Origin: Diphasiastrum complanatum
Taxonomy: Eukaryota > Streptophyta > Lycopodiopsida > Lycopodiales > Lycopodiaceae
Direction: 5' to 3'
NCBI GenBank assembly: GCA_029204225.1
Contig: CM055101.1
Coordinates: forward strand, 58,515,579 to 58,579,578
Length of the DNA stretch: 64,000 nucleotides
The notes below the pieces were generated by a model. The model worked only from the letters and a program-made list of their open reading frames with translations, searched no databases and was not told the origin of the DNA. Both the position numbers and the translations under genes were made by a program. Positions 23,540 to 35,363 of this stretch are shown piece after piece (position 1 is the first letter of the stretch; each line of letters starts with the position of its first letter).

Positions 23540-24000
23540 ATTCTATTTTGATACCTCCTTTTGAAAGAGTCTGAATATCCTTGCGACTTTCCTGCTTTCG
23601 CTTCTTACTTCTGGCCTGCTTCTACTTAGCCTCTTCCACATCCTTCAGTAATTGCAGGTTTTCCATACAAATAGATTGTAAGATCGATTGCATTCGATCT
23701 AGTTCTGATTTGATATCGAACGTTGCCTTCTGTAATGAATCATTATTCTTTTGTAATGATTCATTATCCTTCTATAATGATTCATTATTTCTTTTGAGTT
23801 GTTCATTTTTCTCTAAAGTCTTTTGGACATGACAATCTCTTTTTTGATAAAAAGAGGATATGTGTATCAACTCACATTCTAAAAAGTGAATTTTTTTCAT
23901 TGAAAATTGATTTCCATAGTTTTGCAATCTCTCACAATATCCTAATAATCCATTATGCCCATTGCATATCCATATTACTAGATTAGTTATTGAAGAGAAT
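23540..24000 (-). pseudogene. coiled-coil segment with NESLQK repeats
   Basis: The frame that runs right to left from about 24000 has the heptad-like repeat NNESL, DNESLQ, NNDSLQ. A helical stretch (SELDRMQSILQSI) and a basic tail (KQARSKKRKQESRK) follow. Two stops interrupt it, near 23775 and 23625. It ends about 160 bases before the frame at 23378 begins, on the same strand, so it may be the 5' exon of that unidentified gene. Its upstream end merges with the truncated copia integrase near 24000-24040; the exact joint is unclear. Confidence 0.4.
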
Positions 24001-24040
24001 GTGGGATGAGACAATGTGCTAGGATCTCCATGAATATCCA

Positions 24041-25500
24041 AATTTACAACTTGAAAAGGCTTTATAGATCTAGTATAAGGTAGTCTATGTGACTATGACA
24101 AAGCACAAGACTCACAAACATGATTGATGCTAGTTAAGGAACTTGGAAGGCCAATCACAACTTGCTTTCTAGCCATTACCTACAATGCTTTGAAGTTTTG
24201 AGATGCCCCATCCTCTTATGCCAAACCTCTTGCATGGATATTTGCTCACTCGCCACACATCCAACTTGGTTAGCAATAACACAAGCATCTAGTTTGAATA
24301 ACTTTCCTTGTCTTTTATCTTTTGCAATCAAGACATGCTTCCTTTTGATCATACAAGCGTATCCATCAAACTCCACTTTAAGACCTTTTCTTAGCAATTG
24401 ACTCACACTAAGTAGATTCTTAGTAATATATGGAATGAACAAAACGTTAAAATGAAAATTCCTATTTGTAGAGAGAGAAATAGGAATTGTGCCAATCCCT
24501 TTGATTGCACACTCACCATCATTGGCCATGTAGATCACCCTCTTGTCATCTTTATATTTCAATAAAGAAGTGAGATACTCCTTGTGAAAAGTCATGCGTG
24601 AGCTTACTCCACTATCAATCCACCATGGATCAATATCTCCAACAATACAACTCAAACATGAAGACATCACAAAAGCATCATGATTTGTGTTTTGACAATC
24701 AACACCATCATCATCAAGAGTTAGGTTACCTTGCCCTTGATGTCTCTTATTTTTGTAGCAATCACCACTAGCAAAATGCCCCTTGATGCCACAATAGAAG
24801 CACTTTAATTTAGACCTATCTTTCTTCTTACCAAAAGAAGAAGACTCACCATGATCTTGTCCTTTAGAAAACTTGCCCTTACCTTTGCCCTTGAACTTGC
24901 CTTTGATGAACATTGCCTCCTCACCATCTTGCGATGTTATTGTAGATCCACCTCTTTCTTGAAGCCTATAATCCTCATTAATCAAGATCTCTTGAAGGTC
25001 CACCAAACTTGGAAAAGTTTTTTGAATAGTAAAGCTTTGTACAATGTGAGCATGAGCATCCAACAAACCATTAAGAAAAAAGTCTTGAACAAGCTCTCTT
25101 TCCTTAAAGCCTTCATTCTCAAAATAAAAGTGTTAGGACTCTCTTCTTTCTTTTGTAAGCTTTTAAAGATTTGTCTTCTTAGAGTCAACATTCTAGATGT
25201 AGACTTGGATTCATAAAGCTTCTTCAAAGCTTCCCAAGCCTCATGAGTTGAATTGCAGTTACCAATCTCCTTGAGTAGCTCATTGGTAACATTCATCTTG
25301 ATCATGTGTAGAGTTTTCTTTGATCTCTTGTCATACCTCCCTTGATCTTGTTGAACCAAGGGCCTCCCCTCCAACCCAACGACAATTTCCATCAACTCAT
25401 GCATTTCAAGAAGTGATTCCTTTCTCACCTTCTGTGTAGAGTAGTTGGATGAGGTAAGCCTATCATTGCCTTCCAACATGAATCCACTTGACGTATTCAT
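24041..25500 (-). pseudogene. copia gag-protease-integrase remnant (family B)
   Basis: The likely start is the ATG at 25500-25498 (MNTSSGFMLEGNDR), by analogy with the intact relative. Gag shows SLLEMHELMEIVVG and MIKMNVTNELLKEIG. A frame change near 25066-24982 moves it to the frame with LLDAHAHIVQSFTIQK. The knuckle CFYCGIKGHFASGDC has one extra residue before its last Cys. The protease motif is WWIDSGVSSRM (usually SGASSHM). HKRMGHL opens integrase, with CESCALS nearby, and the first catalytic region reads VVNLDIHGD before the sequence ends. Non-functional. Confidence 0.85.
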
Positions 25501-25548
25501 GTTGCAATGACCCGATCTTTCTCTTTCAACTTGTTCCAATGCACAAAG

Positions 25549-26265
25549 TGTGAAGAATTGTCAAAAATTGGCAAATCTAGCTTGATCAAAAACCATAAAG
25601 AATAGTGTAAATTTTGTAGATAATTGGGTTCCACACATGTATAGCCAAAATGCCACATGGAAAACCACTCCTAATGTAGTTTAGGTCAAGTCAAGAGAGT
25701 TGGTCATGTATATTTGGTGGTCATCCCTACTTTATAGGACCTACACCTAAGTTTAAGGTGAAAATTTGACCAACTGGCTACCTACCAAGCATAACTCTAG
25801 GATCTAGGATAGGGTTTCATTTTAGGGCAAGAAGAGTGAGTTAACTTCCTTATTACATGCTAGAAATCCACCTAACTTCAAGAAGGAAGTCGAATTTGCT
25901 ATGTATTCCAAGATCCCATAGTGAGAAGATAGAATATTTTTGAAGCTCATTGGCAATCTCAATCAAGCTCATTGGCAAGCTACTCCACTATGTACATTGA
26001 GTTTTATTGATCCAAATGAGCCCAAATCAATTTCTACTTGTTTCTCAGCTTGAAGGCCATACTACATCTTGTTGTACACACATGTGGGATCAGATTTCAA
26101 TGTTTATCAATGCTTTTGATTGTTAATGCTTGTTGTTTGTCAAATTGCCAATCTAGATCAACTTTTTTGTGTCTAGTTTGTTGATAGATTGTTAAGCGAG
26201 CATCCAATCACTCTTGTGGATCTTTTGTAGATTCATCTATGCTCCTAAACTATAGTACTTTCACA
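25549..26265 (+). repeat. 5' LTR of miniature element
   Basis: TG…CA bounded, 717 bp. Related LTR pieces occur at 12922-13068 and, inverted, at about 58494-58535. Confidence 0.9.
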
Positions 26266-26816
26266 TGGTATCAGAGCCAAGTTGTTATGTCCATGACCAG
26301 TTTATATGATACAATATACTCCTAGTCTTGGATGCACGGTACTCTAGTGAAACAAGCTGTTAGTTATGCCACGTCATACTGGACGTGACCCAAAAGTTGA
26401 TGTCCTGGAGTCAAGTCAAGTGGAGGAGCAAGCTCAAGACCTGAGGACTCCAAGTGAGTATCAAGATGGAGCCATCTAGGCTCAATCATATGGATCAAGC
26501 AAGGCAAGTTGTCTTTGGCAATATTATGTATGCACTTAATAGTTTTATTGATGTATCTTAAAGTGCATAAAATGACTTGGAATCAATGGCTTGGCATGAT
26601 GTATAGTTTTTGAAGTGTCCTACATGTATATAGACACATTTGTGGAACATCTTGTAAGGGATCCTTTAAGAGGTGGTGAAAGATCCTTCATGGACATCAT
26701 TCTCTATTGGAGTCTCAAAAGTTCCTTGTTTGTAGCTGGATTTTTTGACACTTCTTAAAGCATTCATTCATCTAGCAAGAGATTTGTAAATAGATCAAGC
26801 TAAATTTGAGGAGGCG

Positions 26817-27504
26817 TGTGAAGAAAATTGGCAAATCTAGCTTGATCAAAAACCATGAAGAATGGTGTAAATTTTGTACATAATTGGGTTCCACACATGT
26901 ATGGCCAAAATGCCATATGTCACCACTCCTAATTTAGGTTAAGTCAAGTCAAGAGAGTTGGTCATGTCTATTTGGTCATCCTTACTTTATAGGACCTACA
27001 CCTAAGTTTAAGGTGAAAATTTGACCAACTAGCTACCTACCAAGCATAACTCTAGGATCTAGGCTAGGGTTTCATTTTAGGACACGAAGAGTGAGTTAAC
27101 TTCCTTATCACATGCTGGAAATCCACATAACTTCAAGAAGGAAGTCGAATTTGCTATCTATTCCAAGATCCCATAGTGAGAAGATAGAATATTTTTGGAG
27201 CTCATTGGCAATCTCAAGCTACTCCACTATGTACATTGAGTTGTATTGATCCAAATGAACCCAAATAAATTTCTACTTGTTTCTCAGATTGAAGGCCGTA
27301 CTATAGCCTGCAGTACACATGTGTGGGCTCGGATCTCAATGTTTATCAATGCTTTTGATTGTTAATGCTTGTTGTTTGTCAAATTGCCAATCTAGATCAA
27401 CTTTTTTGTGTCTAGTTTTTTGATAGGTTGTTAAGCAGGGATCCAATCACTCTTGTGGATCTTTTGTAGATCCATTTATGGTCCTAAAGTACAGTACTTT
27501 CACA
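26817..27504 (+). repeat. 3' LTR of miniature element
   Basis: 688 bp, collinear with the 5' LTR, and shorter by several small deletions. Confidence 0.9.
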
Positions 27505-28049
27505 CAAAGCACTCTTTTGAAAAACAAAAAATGTTTTCAAATAGAAATCACAAAGATATGGAACCTCTCAATTCTCTTCTAGCACTTATAACTAGCAAAT
27601 CAACACATAGAATGAAGGAATCTTGATCAACCTATGATATACCAACAATTTAATGAATCTTGCCACTTCCTAAGATTGAAACACACTCTATTGAAGTCCA
27701 AAAATCTCAAAAAATAAAGATCCAATCAAAAATACATTTTTGACAAAATCACCAAAAATTGAATTCTCCAAATTCGACATGCAATTGCAACAAACCTGAT
27801 ATAGAATCTTGTAGCCTCTAATGAAGCTTTCCTAATGCATCAAAAATCAGCCAAATCTAGTAAGGCACATGTGAAATTGGCCTATTTTAATATCATAACC
27901 CTATATTGAGTTTTTACCTACAAAAGGCCAATTCTATATATGCAAAATGGTTGATTTTTTAATAGAAATCAATCTAGCACACTCTAGAATTGGTAACTCC
28001 TCCAAATCTTTGATAAATGTGGCTGATCCTTTCATAACCTACAACACAA

Positions 28050-28061
28050 GCTTTGATACCA
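28050..28061 (-). promoter_or_regulatory. primer binding site of copia family B
   Basis: On the minus strand it reads tggtatcaaagc, one base from the initiator-Met type, next to the LTR. Confidence 0.75.
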
Positions 28062-28063
28062 TA

Positions 28064-28710
28064 TGTGAAGATTTTGTGAATCACTAAGATCCAAAATCAT
28101 CTATTGATCTTTGGTTTAGAAAGACAACACAACTTACACCAATTGCATCATAGAAAATCAACATTTACTTAATGAAAGAGATGAAAACTCAACAAGATCT
28201 TGATCAAACATCAAACTTATGACAATATGAAGTTTCTATCCATAAAATAACAATCAGTTATTGTATTTCACGCATGCGGATCCGAATATCAACAAAACAA
28301 TGCATTCTACACACAAGATTGCAAGATATCATCAATATAGGGCACCAATGGATAGATGAACCCAAGAGATTTCATGTATAAGCATGAAATGAGATGACAG
28401 AGCCCATGAGTTTACATCTATTTATAGAAGGTCCATGCATCATTGATGAGTTTGGTTTTCCTCCATAGAAACTTCTAGATCAAAAACCCTACTACAAATT
28501 GAACTAGATTCAATGTATCTAACGTTCAAATTTGAATGTGTCCAAACTCGACTTTCTACTTTCCCTCGCTTTCTAAAAGTAAAAATTTCAAATGTACTTA
28601 GGCTAAAAATAACTTCATATTGTTTATCTCTAAGTATGAAATGAATGGCCTAAATTGCTGAATAATCAACATAGACCAAAATAGGTCAAACAAGTTGACA
28701 ATTTCTCACA
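28064..28710 (-). repeat. LTR of copia family B
   Basis: On the minus strand it begins TGTGAGAAATTGTCAAC and ends CTTCACA, 647 bp. Related pieces lie at 3903-4184 and 30339-30610. Confidence 0.8.
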
Positions 28711-28789
28711 CTGTGCACTCAAGGTACAAAACATAGGATTTTGGTTTTTATGGCTGCAATAGATTTAGCATCATTTTTTTGTCTAAGCC

Positions 28790-30130
28790 ATTGAACACTT
28801 CTCTCATCATGCAATAAATGTTTATATGTGGATGTTTTCTTTTTGGAGAGATGCATGAAAGTTTTGAGAGATTTTGTGCGTCAAATGCAAGACCAGAAGG
28901 AAGCATGGCCGACGGGTGGTTAGTGCAAGAATATCTTATTTATGTCACTGAATTTTTGCTTCAAATACATTGGCCTACTCCACGACTATGGAATAATGAG
29001 GAGAACGATGAGGTAAAAGGCATAAAAACCTCGGTGCTCCTAAGAAAATGACACCTTTTCATAGAGAAAAAAATTCTACTTTCATGCTTATAATTCTGGA
29101 GTGATGGATAAGTGGTTGGAATTATAGGAACAAGAGAAGAAAAAAATAGCGTGGCTAGAAATAGACACCGACGTAATAGGCGTAGGGGGGTCAAGTTGCA
29201 CCTTCACTTGATGTTGAGTCATTTCCCACCCAATGCATCATAGAATGGATGGTTGACACACTCCAACAAGCAAGATCAAAGGGACAAGTCATATCTGACA
29301 TGGAATGGGAATTTGCAAGAGGATGTGATTGGAAGGTTGTCTATTGCTTTTTCTAAAAAGTAAAATACAATGTATTTGTACAATGATTGATTGTTGTCTT
29401 AAGTACAATTAATATGTGGTAGTATTAAAAGTATAGTGCATGTGGATATACGGTCATCATCATCGCGTTGAACGAGTTGATATGAAATGATGAACTTATG
29501 ATTGTGGTGTGTGGCATTTTTTAATCAAGTCGGAATAGTGCACGAGAACAAATACCAATCTCTGGAGAGCTTGAGTATGTAGGAACTATTCAAGATACAT
29601 ATGAAGTGTGTTTCAATAAAAATGATATATATTTTTTGTTTGATGTGAAATGGTTCAAAATCAATTATCAAGCGTCAATGCAACCGTGAAAAGAGATGGT
29701 AGTGGATTTTTTGCTATTGATTCAACCAAGACATTGAGCATGGATTTTTCAGACACATTGGTGTTGTCTCGTCATTTTGAACAGGTGTGTCACATGAGTT
29801 TTACATTCATTTTTTCTCCATCATAATCAATAATTTACACTATCATTACAACTAACTATTGTGGACCTTAGTTCCATGTTGATAACAGCTTTTTTAACAT
29901 AACATTGTCAAATGTGCATGTGTTTTTTCAACCAGATCAATGAAACAACAAATGGTGGAATGTCCTTCAAGTTAAGCCATGTGCAAGACATGTATTTGAA
30001 AATGCTTACATTGAGAATGAAATGGAGCACTTGAGTATTGACAACACAAACATGGTTGATGAGGATATAAAAATATCTCCAAGTTCCTTAATTATTGTTA
30101 AAAATACTATAAATGAATCAAATGATTCTC
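28790..30130 (+). pseudogene. CACTA (En/Spm) transposase C-terminal remnant
   Basis: Read across three frames it shows the DUF4218-like region that ends TNP2-type transposases: WMFSF, then ERCMKVLRDFV, then ARPEGSMADGWLVQEYL (28880-28945). The PRLWNNEENDE tail follows. Further on, from about 29570 to 29790, come LEYVGTIQDTYEV, FLFDVKWFKINYQ, FFAIDSTKTLSMD and DTLVLSRHFEQV, matching the usual last section of these proteins. At least four frame changes and many stops make it dead. Terminal repeats were not found. Confidence 0.65.
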
Positions 30131-30338
30131 TATATTGAAAATCTATAAAAGCAATATCTTCATATCCTCATTCTAGTCGAAATGACTTTCTTTTCAAATA
30201 AGAAAAAAGTTATAAATACACCTGCTGGCTATGATCTTCCTTCTTTGCTTGTTTGCTCAGTCCAAAATGTTGACAATGCAATTCATCACAATCAAGTATG
30301 CACAATCATGAAAATTATATATTCACATCGTCAGGGAG

Positions 30339-30610
30339 TGTGAGAGATTTCAACTAGTTTGATCAATATTGAGTCAAATGCTACATTTGTTTATTTGGCA
30401 ATTGAGGCCAATTTCATATTAGACTTAGACATTTACTTTTTATAGTCATATTAGTCTAAATGCATTTGAAATTACTCGTTTTAGAGTTGGAGGGAAAGCT
30501 AGAAAGTCGAGTTACTAGTAGATTCAAATTTGAATAAGGTTCATGGAACCTAATCACTCTATGTTAGGGTTTTATCATTTTGGAGGGAAACCAAACTTTT
30601 GAATTGTTAT
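30339..30610 (+). repeat. LTR fragment related to family B
   Basis: It starts TGTGAGAGATTTCAAC right after a purine tract (cagggag), as a 3' LTR would. It shares ggaaagctagaaagtcgag and agggttttatca-like stretches with the LTR at 28064-28710, and fades near 30610. Confidence 0.6.
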
Positions 30611-30829
30611 GTATAGTTGTACACACATGAGAGAAGGCTTATCTTTTACTATTATTCTATAACTATAACTATTCTAGTTAGTAAATTTCATTATACTAAC
30701 CAACATAGTTAAACAAATTTAACCTTAGGTATTGACGTCGGGCAAGAAGAGCGAACCAATGAGATACGTCCATGCTGCCTGACGCAAATTTCAAAGTTTG
30801 TTGTAATATATTTTTATTTTTCAGTTTAT

Positions 30830-31138
30830 TCAATGTCTCAACAAGCTATTTGGTTGAGGCAAATCTTGGATGAAATGGATGTAAAGCAGGAAAACCCCAC
30901 AACTATATATAGTGACAATCAGAGTGGCATTTAGTTGACGAAGAATTCGGTGTTCCACATGAGAACCAAGCACATTGAGATTCACTATCACTTCATACGT
31001 GAGAGGCCGCTGAGTAGAGAAATAAATGTTGTTCATTGCAGTACAAATGAGCAACTAGTTGATATTTTCACTAAACCACTAATCAGAGAAAAGTTTGATA
31101 AATTTAGACAAAAATTTTATGTACTTAAAGGTTATTAA
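30830..31138 (+). pseudogene. copia RNase H C-terminal fragment
   Basis: It reads QQAIWLRQILDEMDV, TIYSDNQSGI, stop, KNSVFHMRTKHIEIHYHFIRE, then NEQLVDIFTKPL and the family ending near 31138. This is the last part of copia pol. A stop sits near 30932. No upstream RT is present. Confidence 0.85.
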
Positions 31139-31932
31139 CTTTGATGCTACATATAAATGTGGATGATTAGTAGAGTATTTTTTTAGGGAGAGAGTTAGAA
31201 TAAACGTAGACTCACTATGTTTCTGTATTGTGAGTCTAGTCAGTTGACTAGGATCATTGACTAGCACGGTTGCCCAAATGATGAGGTAGTTGATGGGACA
31301 TGCGTCCCGTCAGCGACAACCCAGGTCATGCATGGGTTGCCACAAGATAGTTATATATATACAACGTTTTAGTTTTTGAACACACAGATCACTATGTGGA
31401 GCTTGGAGAGTGCTTTTTGAGAGTTTTTTTTGTCTATGCCAATATGTGATCCTATTTGATGCAAATTTTACCTATATCTGTATCAATTGGAATTTATTTT
31501 TTAAGTCCTCGGGAATCATATAAATAATCATAAGTGGACAAGCCTTATTTAGAAAACAATAATGAAGGAGAAACCTAAATTAGACTTGAGGAAAAGTAAA
31601 AAAATACCAACTTAGGTTGTTATTGGGGCCAAACTTCGAGGGCCAACTTGGGGACACACCCCTTGTGTAATAGAGGGCATAGCATGTGTGCATTTCAACA
31701 AGTAATGGGCTGAAATCTTCTCATGAATAACATTCTTTCACTTAAATTTAGAGGTGAAGTAGTTTCATTGGCGAGATTTAGATGCATATGGCCAAGTGAT
31801 ATCTTGATCTTGAAAGTCACAAACATGAACTCCTCGAATTATAAATTGGGCTAAGTCTTCCCTTTTTTTTTTATCTTGATGATTATTGATTAAAGCTAAC
31901 AAAAGGATGTGTGCTACACTTGGACTACACTA

Positions 31933-31935
<3 letters not shown>
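31139..31935. other. possible 3' LTR zone, no gene
   Basis: A purine-rich run (ttagggagagag, about 31183-31194) follows the RNase H end, so an LTR probably starts nearby. I found no partner. A tatatatata stretch lies near 31350. The rest is AT-rich and unassigned. Confidence 0.4.
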
Positions 31936-32011
<76 letters not shown>

Positions 32012-32017
32012 CGTGTG

Positions 32018-32053
<36 letters not shown>
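31936..32053. repeat. (CT)n-(AC)n compound microsatellite
   Basis: About 36 CT units are followed by a short GC-rich bridge and about 14 AC units. Open frames here are artefacts. Confidence 0.95.
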
Positions 32054-32055
<2 letters not shown>

Positions 32056-33812
32056 AATCAAGTTAACAATTCTCACAATATCTTAATGCTAATGCAACAA
32101 AGCCACGAAATTAGTACATGGACATTTGTAATTTCAATTTCTCATTAACCTATCAATTGGTATGAGCTAAAGGAAATCAATGCATTAATCTAATATACAT
32201 AGCTAACATAAACTATTGTACCATAGTTTACAAGCTATATTAAGAGAACAAGTGAGAATTTTATTTGTGCCCAAGGAAATTTGCTTTAGGTGCTTCGCAA
32301 TGCTCGTAAAATATTTTCAAATTAACCTTATAAAAATCCCACAAAATTGAAATTCATAAAAGTTTAAATTAAAAGTAAAAGGTGAGATTTATAACTAAAA
32401 AAAAGTTGATTTTGAGCCATATAAAAAATAAATGTAAAATAAAAAGGTAAAAAATGAATTTCAACAATTGTGGTGTTTGTATTTGGCAAGTTTTTGGTAA
32501 GCACTGCACTGCTGCATGAGGCGCCTGCTGACCGGGTCACTACTCCTTAAGTGGAGGCAACTAGGTGATGTGTTCTTGTCATTTTCTGAGGAAGATATCA
32601 TCTCCAACGAGCATCGGAGTCATCGGACTGAGTCCTGACAGTGAATACGGATACCTGGTTTCTATCAATAGTAGCCAATACATGCAGCACTTACAGGTAG
32701 ATCTGAAACTTTTGCAGCCTAGGCCTGCATGATCCTTTTCTTTTTTTTAAATTTTTATTTTGTTTTATCTCAATGCGTGGAATTTTAGATCAACATCCAA
32801 GTTACAACAATTTAATATTGAGTGGATAGTTCCCAGAAGCTGGATTTTGACTTTGTTCATGCTAATTTTACTTTCGTTAGCTGTAACAGCAGTCTATCCC
32901 CACTGCCCAGTTGGCAAATTTTCTTGTAGACTTTGCTTGCGATATTGTAAGAGTCTACATCCCTGCTCAGAAATTTCATGCATTGTTGACTCACCTCGGT
33001 TGCCAATTCTCTGAAGTAAGTTATAGTTGCAACGTTGCAACCCTTTTTTGTGTGTTTGATGGTGAATAGTGCGCACATGTCAGTCGCGACTCGTCCGTCG
33101 AAGCAGCAGTTGTCTTGTTGTCCATCATCTGCAACCATGGGCGCTTGATTCAAAAAGCATCATCTGCTGTTAGCTACTCGCGTTCGTGATCAATCGATGA
33201 ACGATTCTTCTCAACAATACCACTCCTTCGAAGTTTGTGCAGCGCTTCTAAATCTCGTTCTCAAATTTCTTTTTGAAACAATGGTAGGCATTGAGGTAAT
33301 ATTTAGGTGAAGCTTTGTCATATGATGAAAATGGCATGGAGATTAGAGCACCGTGCGATCCTACCAACAGAATACTGAGCTCATCGTCTTTTCCGGAGCT
33401 CTACATCTTGTACAGAAATAGCGGAACCTACCTAGGAAAGCGTGAAAATCCACTATCAGGATCTAGCTTCAACACTGTGACCCTTCGAGCTTTAAAGTGT
33501 GTGGTGTATCGAACTGACATACTTGTATATGGTGATCTGATAATCTTATTATCTTGAAGGACCTTCCGCAAAACGTTTAAGTGTGGGCGTCATTTGTGGT
33601 ACTTTCGTATGTTGGGGAAACTTCAAATGTAGAACTGACGAGGGCGTCAGAAACGCTTTCACAAGCTGTAACAGTTGGCGGCGCTGAAGATGAAGACGAG
33701 CACTCTGAACCTCCTTAAAACTTGAAGATCTGGTGGCTTTCTTTTCACAATTCACATTTCCATCTTTGGGCACAGCCCATCGATACAGGAAATGAAACAA
33801 TAGTGTTTCAGG
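32054..33812. other. region upstream of the FBT gene
   Basis: No recognisable coding sequence. Short open frames (32760-33014, 33315-33557) lack any known motif. The sequence gtttcag ends one base before the FBT start codon and would suit a splice acceptor, so a 5' untranslated exon may lie in this stretch. That is an inference. Confidence 0.4.
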
Positions 33813-34239
33813 ATGGTGCAAAATGATGCCGCAAAGGTTCCACCCAGATCAACTTTTGAAGTGTCATGCCCTCAACAGGACCAGGAGATGGTTGACCACG
33901 AGGAATCTGAGGCCAGACGCAGTAAATGTTCCAGCAGTAAATGTGGAGGTTTTGCTTGCGGACCGTGTGGATGGCTAGCAATGCTGGGAAGAAACCTGGA
34001 GTTCAATTTCTTATTTGGAGCTATAGTCGTGTATGGAATGAGTCAAGGGGTTGGAGGAGGGCTTCAAAGGGTGATAGTAGAGTATTACTGGAAGGACGTA
34101 CAGTTAGCTCAACCAGCAGCAGTTCAGTTGTATCATATAATCGTCACAATTCCGTGGGATATGAAGCCGGTCTGGGGGTTGCTTACAGATCTGGTGCCCA
34201 TTGCTGGTTATCACCGTCGTCCTTATTTCATGTTGGCAG
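33813..34239 (+). CDS. FBT exon 1
   Basis: ATG at 33813 gives 142 codons plus one base (phase 1). The first 50 residues are hydrophilic with several cysteines (KCSSSKCGGFACGPCG). The first helix (FLFGAIVVYGMSQG) and the KDVQ and KPVWGLLTD motifs follow. It ends TTGGCAG|GTCCATT. Later ATGs are possible starts, but all the conserved family sequence lies after residue 50 in any case. Confidence 0.88.
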
Positions 34240-34999
34240 GTCCATTCCTTACAATCATTTCGCATAATCTCTCTCTCTCTCTCTCTCTCTCACACTCACG
34301 CGCACGCACGCTCACACACACACACACTAAAAAAAAACGTACCTTTTCTCTCTTTTCAAGGATTTACACAGTTTGTAAGTTTTAAAAGTCACTACATTTG
34401 TAAGCTTTTAGTTAAACAATATGTATTTTATGGGATTCACTAAAAATGCACGTGTCCATAAAAAAATTCTTTTTATCTCCTTGGCCAAAAGCTTAAATAT
34501 ACATGGACCGATATAATTTGCCAACACCAATTTTGTGTATAGCCATTTACACCTCTCGGCTCGCTCCCATATAGTTCGATTTCTTTGTTATTTTCTCTCT
34601 CATATCACACTTTTCTCACCATGCTCCCAATGAGTTAGGGTTTCTAATGCTTTTACATTTATTTTAGAGACCCAAAGCTCTAATTGCAGGTGCTCATTTC
34701 ACACCATTTTTAATCAAACTCACTCCACTTGTCGTTGAGTTTGATTAAAAATGGTGATGAATCAAAACCCTAATTTCTATGTGAACCAATCAAAAGCTTA
34801 AAATCCCCTCTGGTTTATCTTTGGGGACATTTATTCTAATGTGATTATTCTTCTCCCACGATCCCTTACAAATCATACTCATTCTTTAGTTGTTGAAATA
34901 TTGTTGACTTTTATGAGTGTCTTTGGATGTTAGCATGGTCTAAGCAAGTTTTGGCCACTCTAGTTCCCGCCTTCCCCAACTTGTATGTGCACCAAAAAG

Positions 35000-35054
<55 letters not shown>

Positions 35055-35324
35055 GATATATATTTAGGTTGGGACCTTCCCCCACTTGATTCTTAATACA
35101 CCCCCCTTTCCCCCTCCTTTTTTTTTCTTAATAAAACAAAACTCAAAGATTCCACATTTCATTTTTGTTTTTTTTTTCCTATTTTCATAGTATGTATATA
35201 TAAATATATATATATATATATATCATAGTGGCACGTGGTACCGCCATTATGGTACCGTGGTACCATAATGGTGGTACCACGGTTATGGTGCCTCCCTCAG
35301 ACCAGCAGTACCAGGGCAGCACTA

Positions 35325-35363
<39 letters not shown>

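Larger units (their letters stand above)
25549..27504 (+). mobile_element. miniature LTR retrotransposon (TRIM-like) nested in copia
   Basis: LTRs of 717 bp (25549-26265) and 688 bp (26817-27504) begin TGTGAAGAA and end TTTCACA. They flank only 551 bp. A primer site, tggtatcagagc, is at 26266-26277 and a purine-rich tract (ttgaggaggcg) at 26806-26816. The target duplication caaag lies at 25544-25548 and 27505-27509. There is no ORF of note inside, so it depends on proteins from other copia elements. The LTRs differ by several indels and substitutions, so it is not recent. Confidence 0.92.
24000..28710 (-). mobile_element. minus-strand copia element, family B, truncated, with nested insert
   Basis: Read right to left it has an LTR (28710-28064), a primer site (28061-28050), a leader (28049-27510), a nested miniature LTR element (25549-27504), and then gag, protease and the start of integrase, breaking off near 24000-24040. 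No RT, RNase H or second LTR is present. The leader and gag match the plus-strand fragment at 2.6-3.9 kb. Confidence 0.8.

Noticed and set aside
31909-32148. 79-codon frame with Leu/Ser and Thr/His runs
   Set aside because: It is the CT/AC microsatellite read in one frame.
34201-34443. Frame over the exon 1 to intron 1 boundary of FBT
   Set aside because: Out of frame with the transporter and runs through CT/CA repeats.
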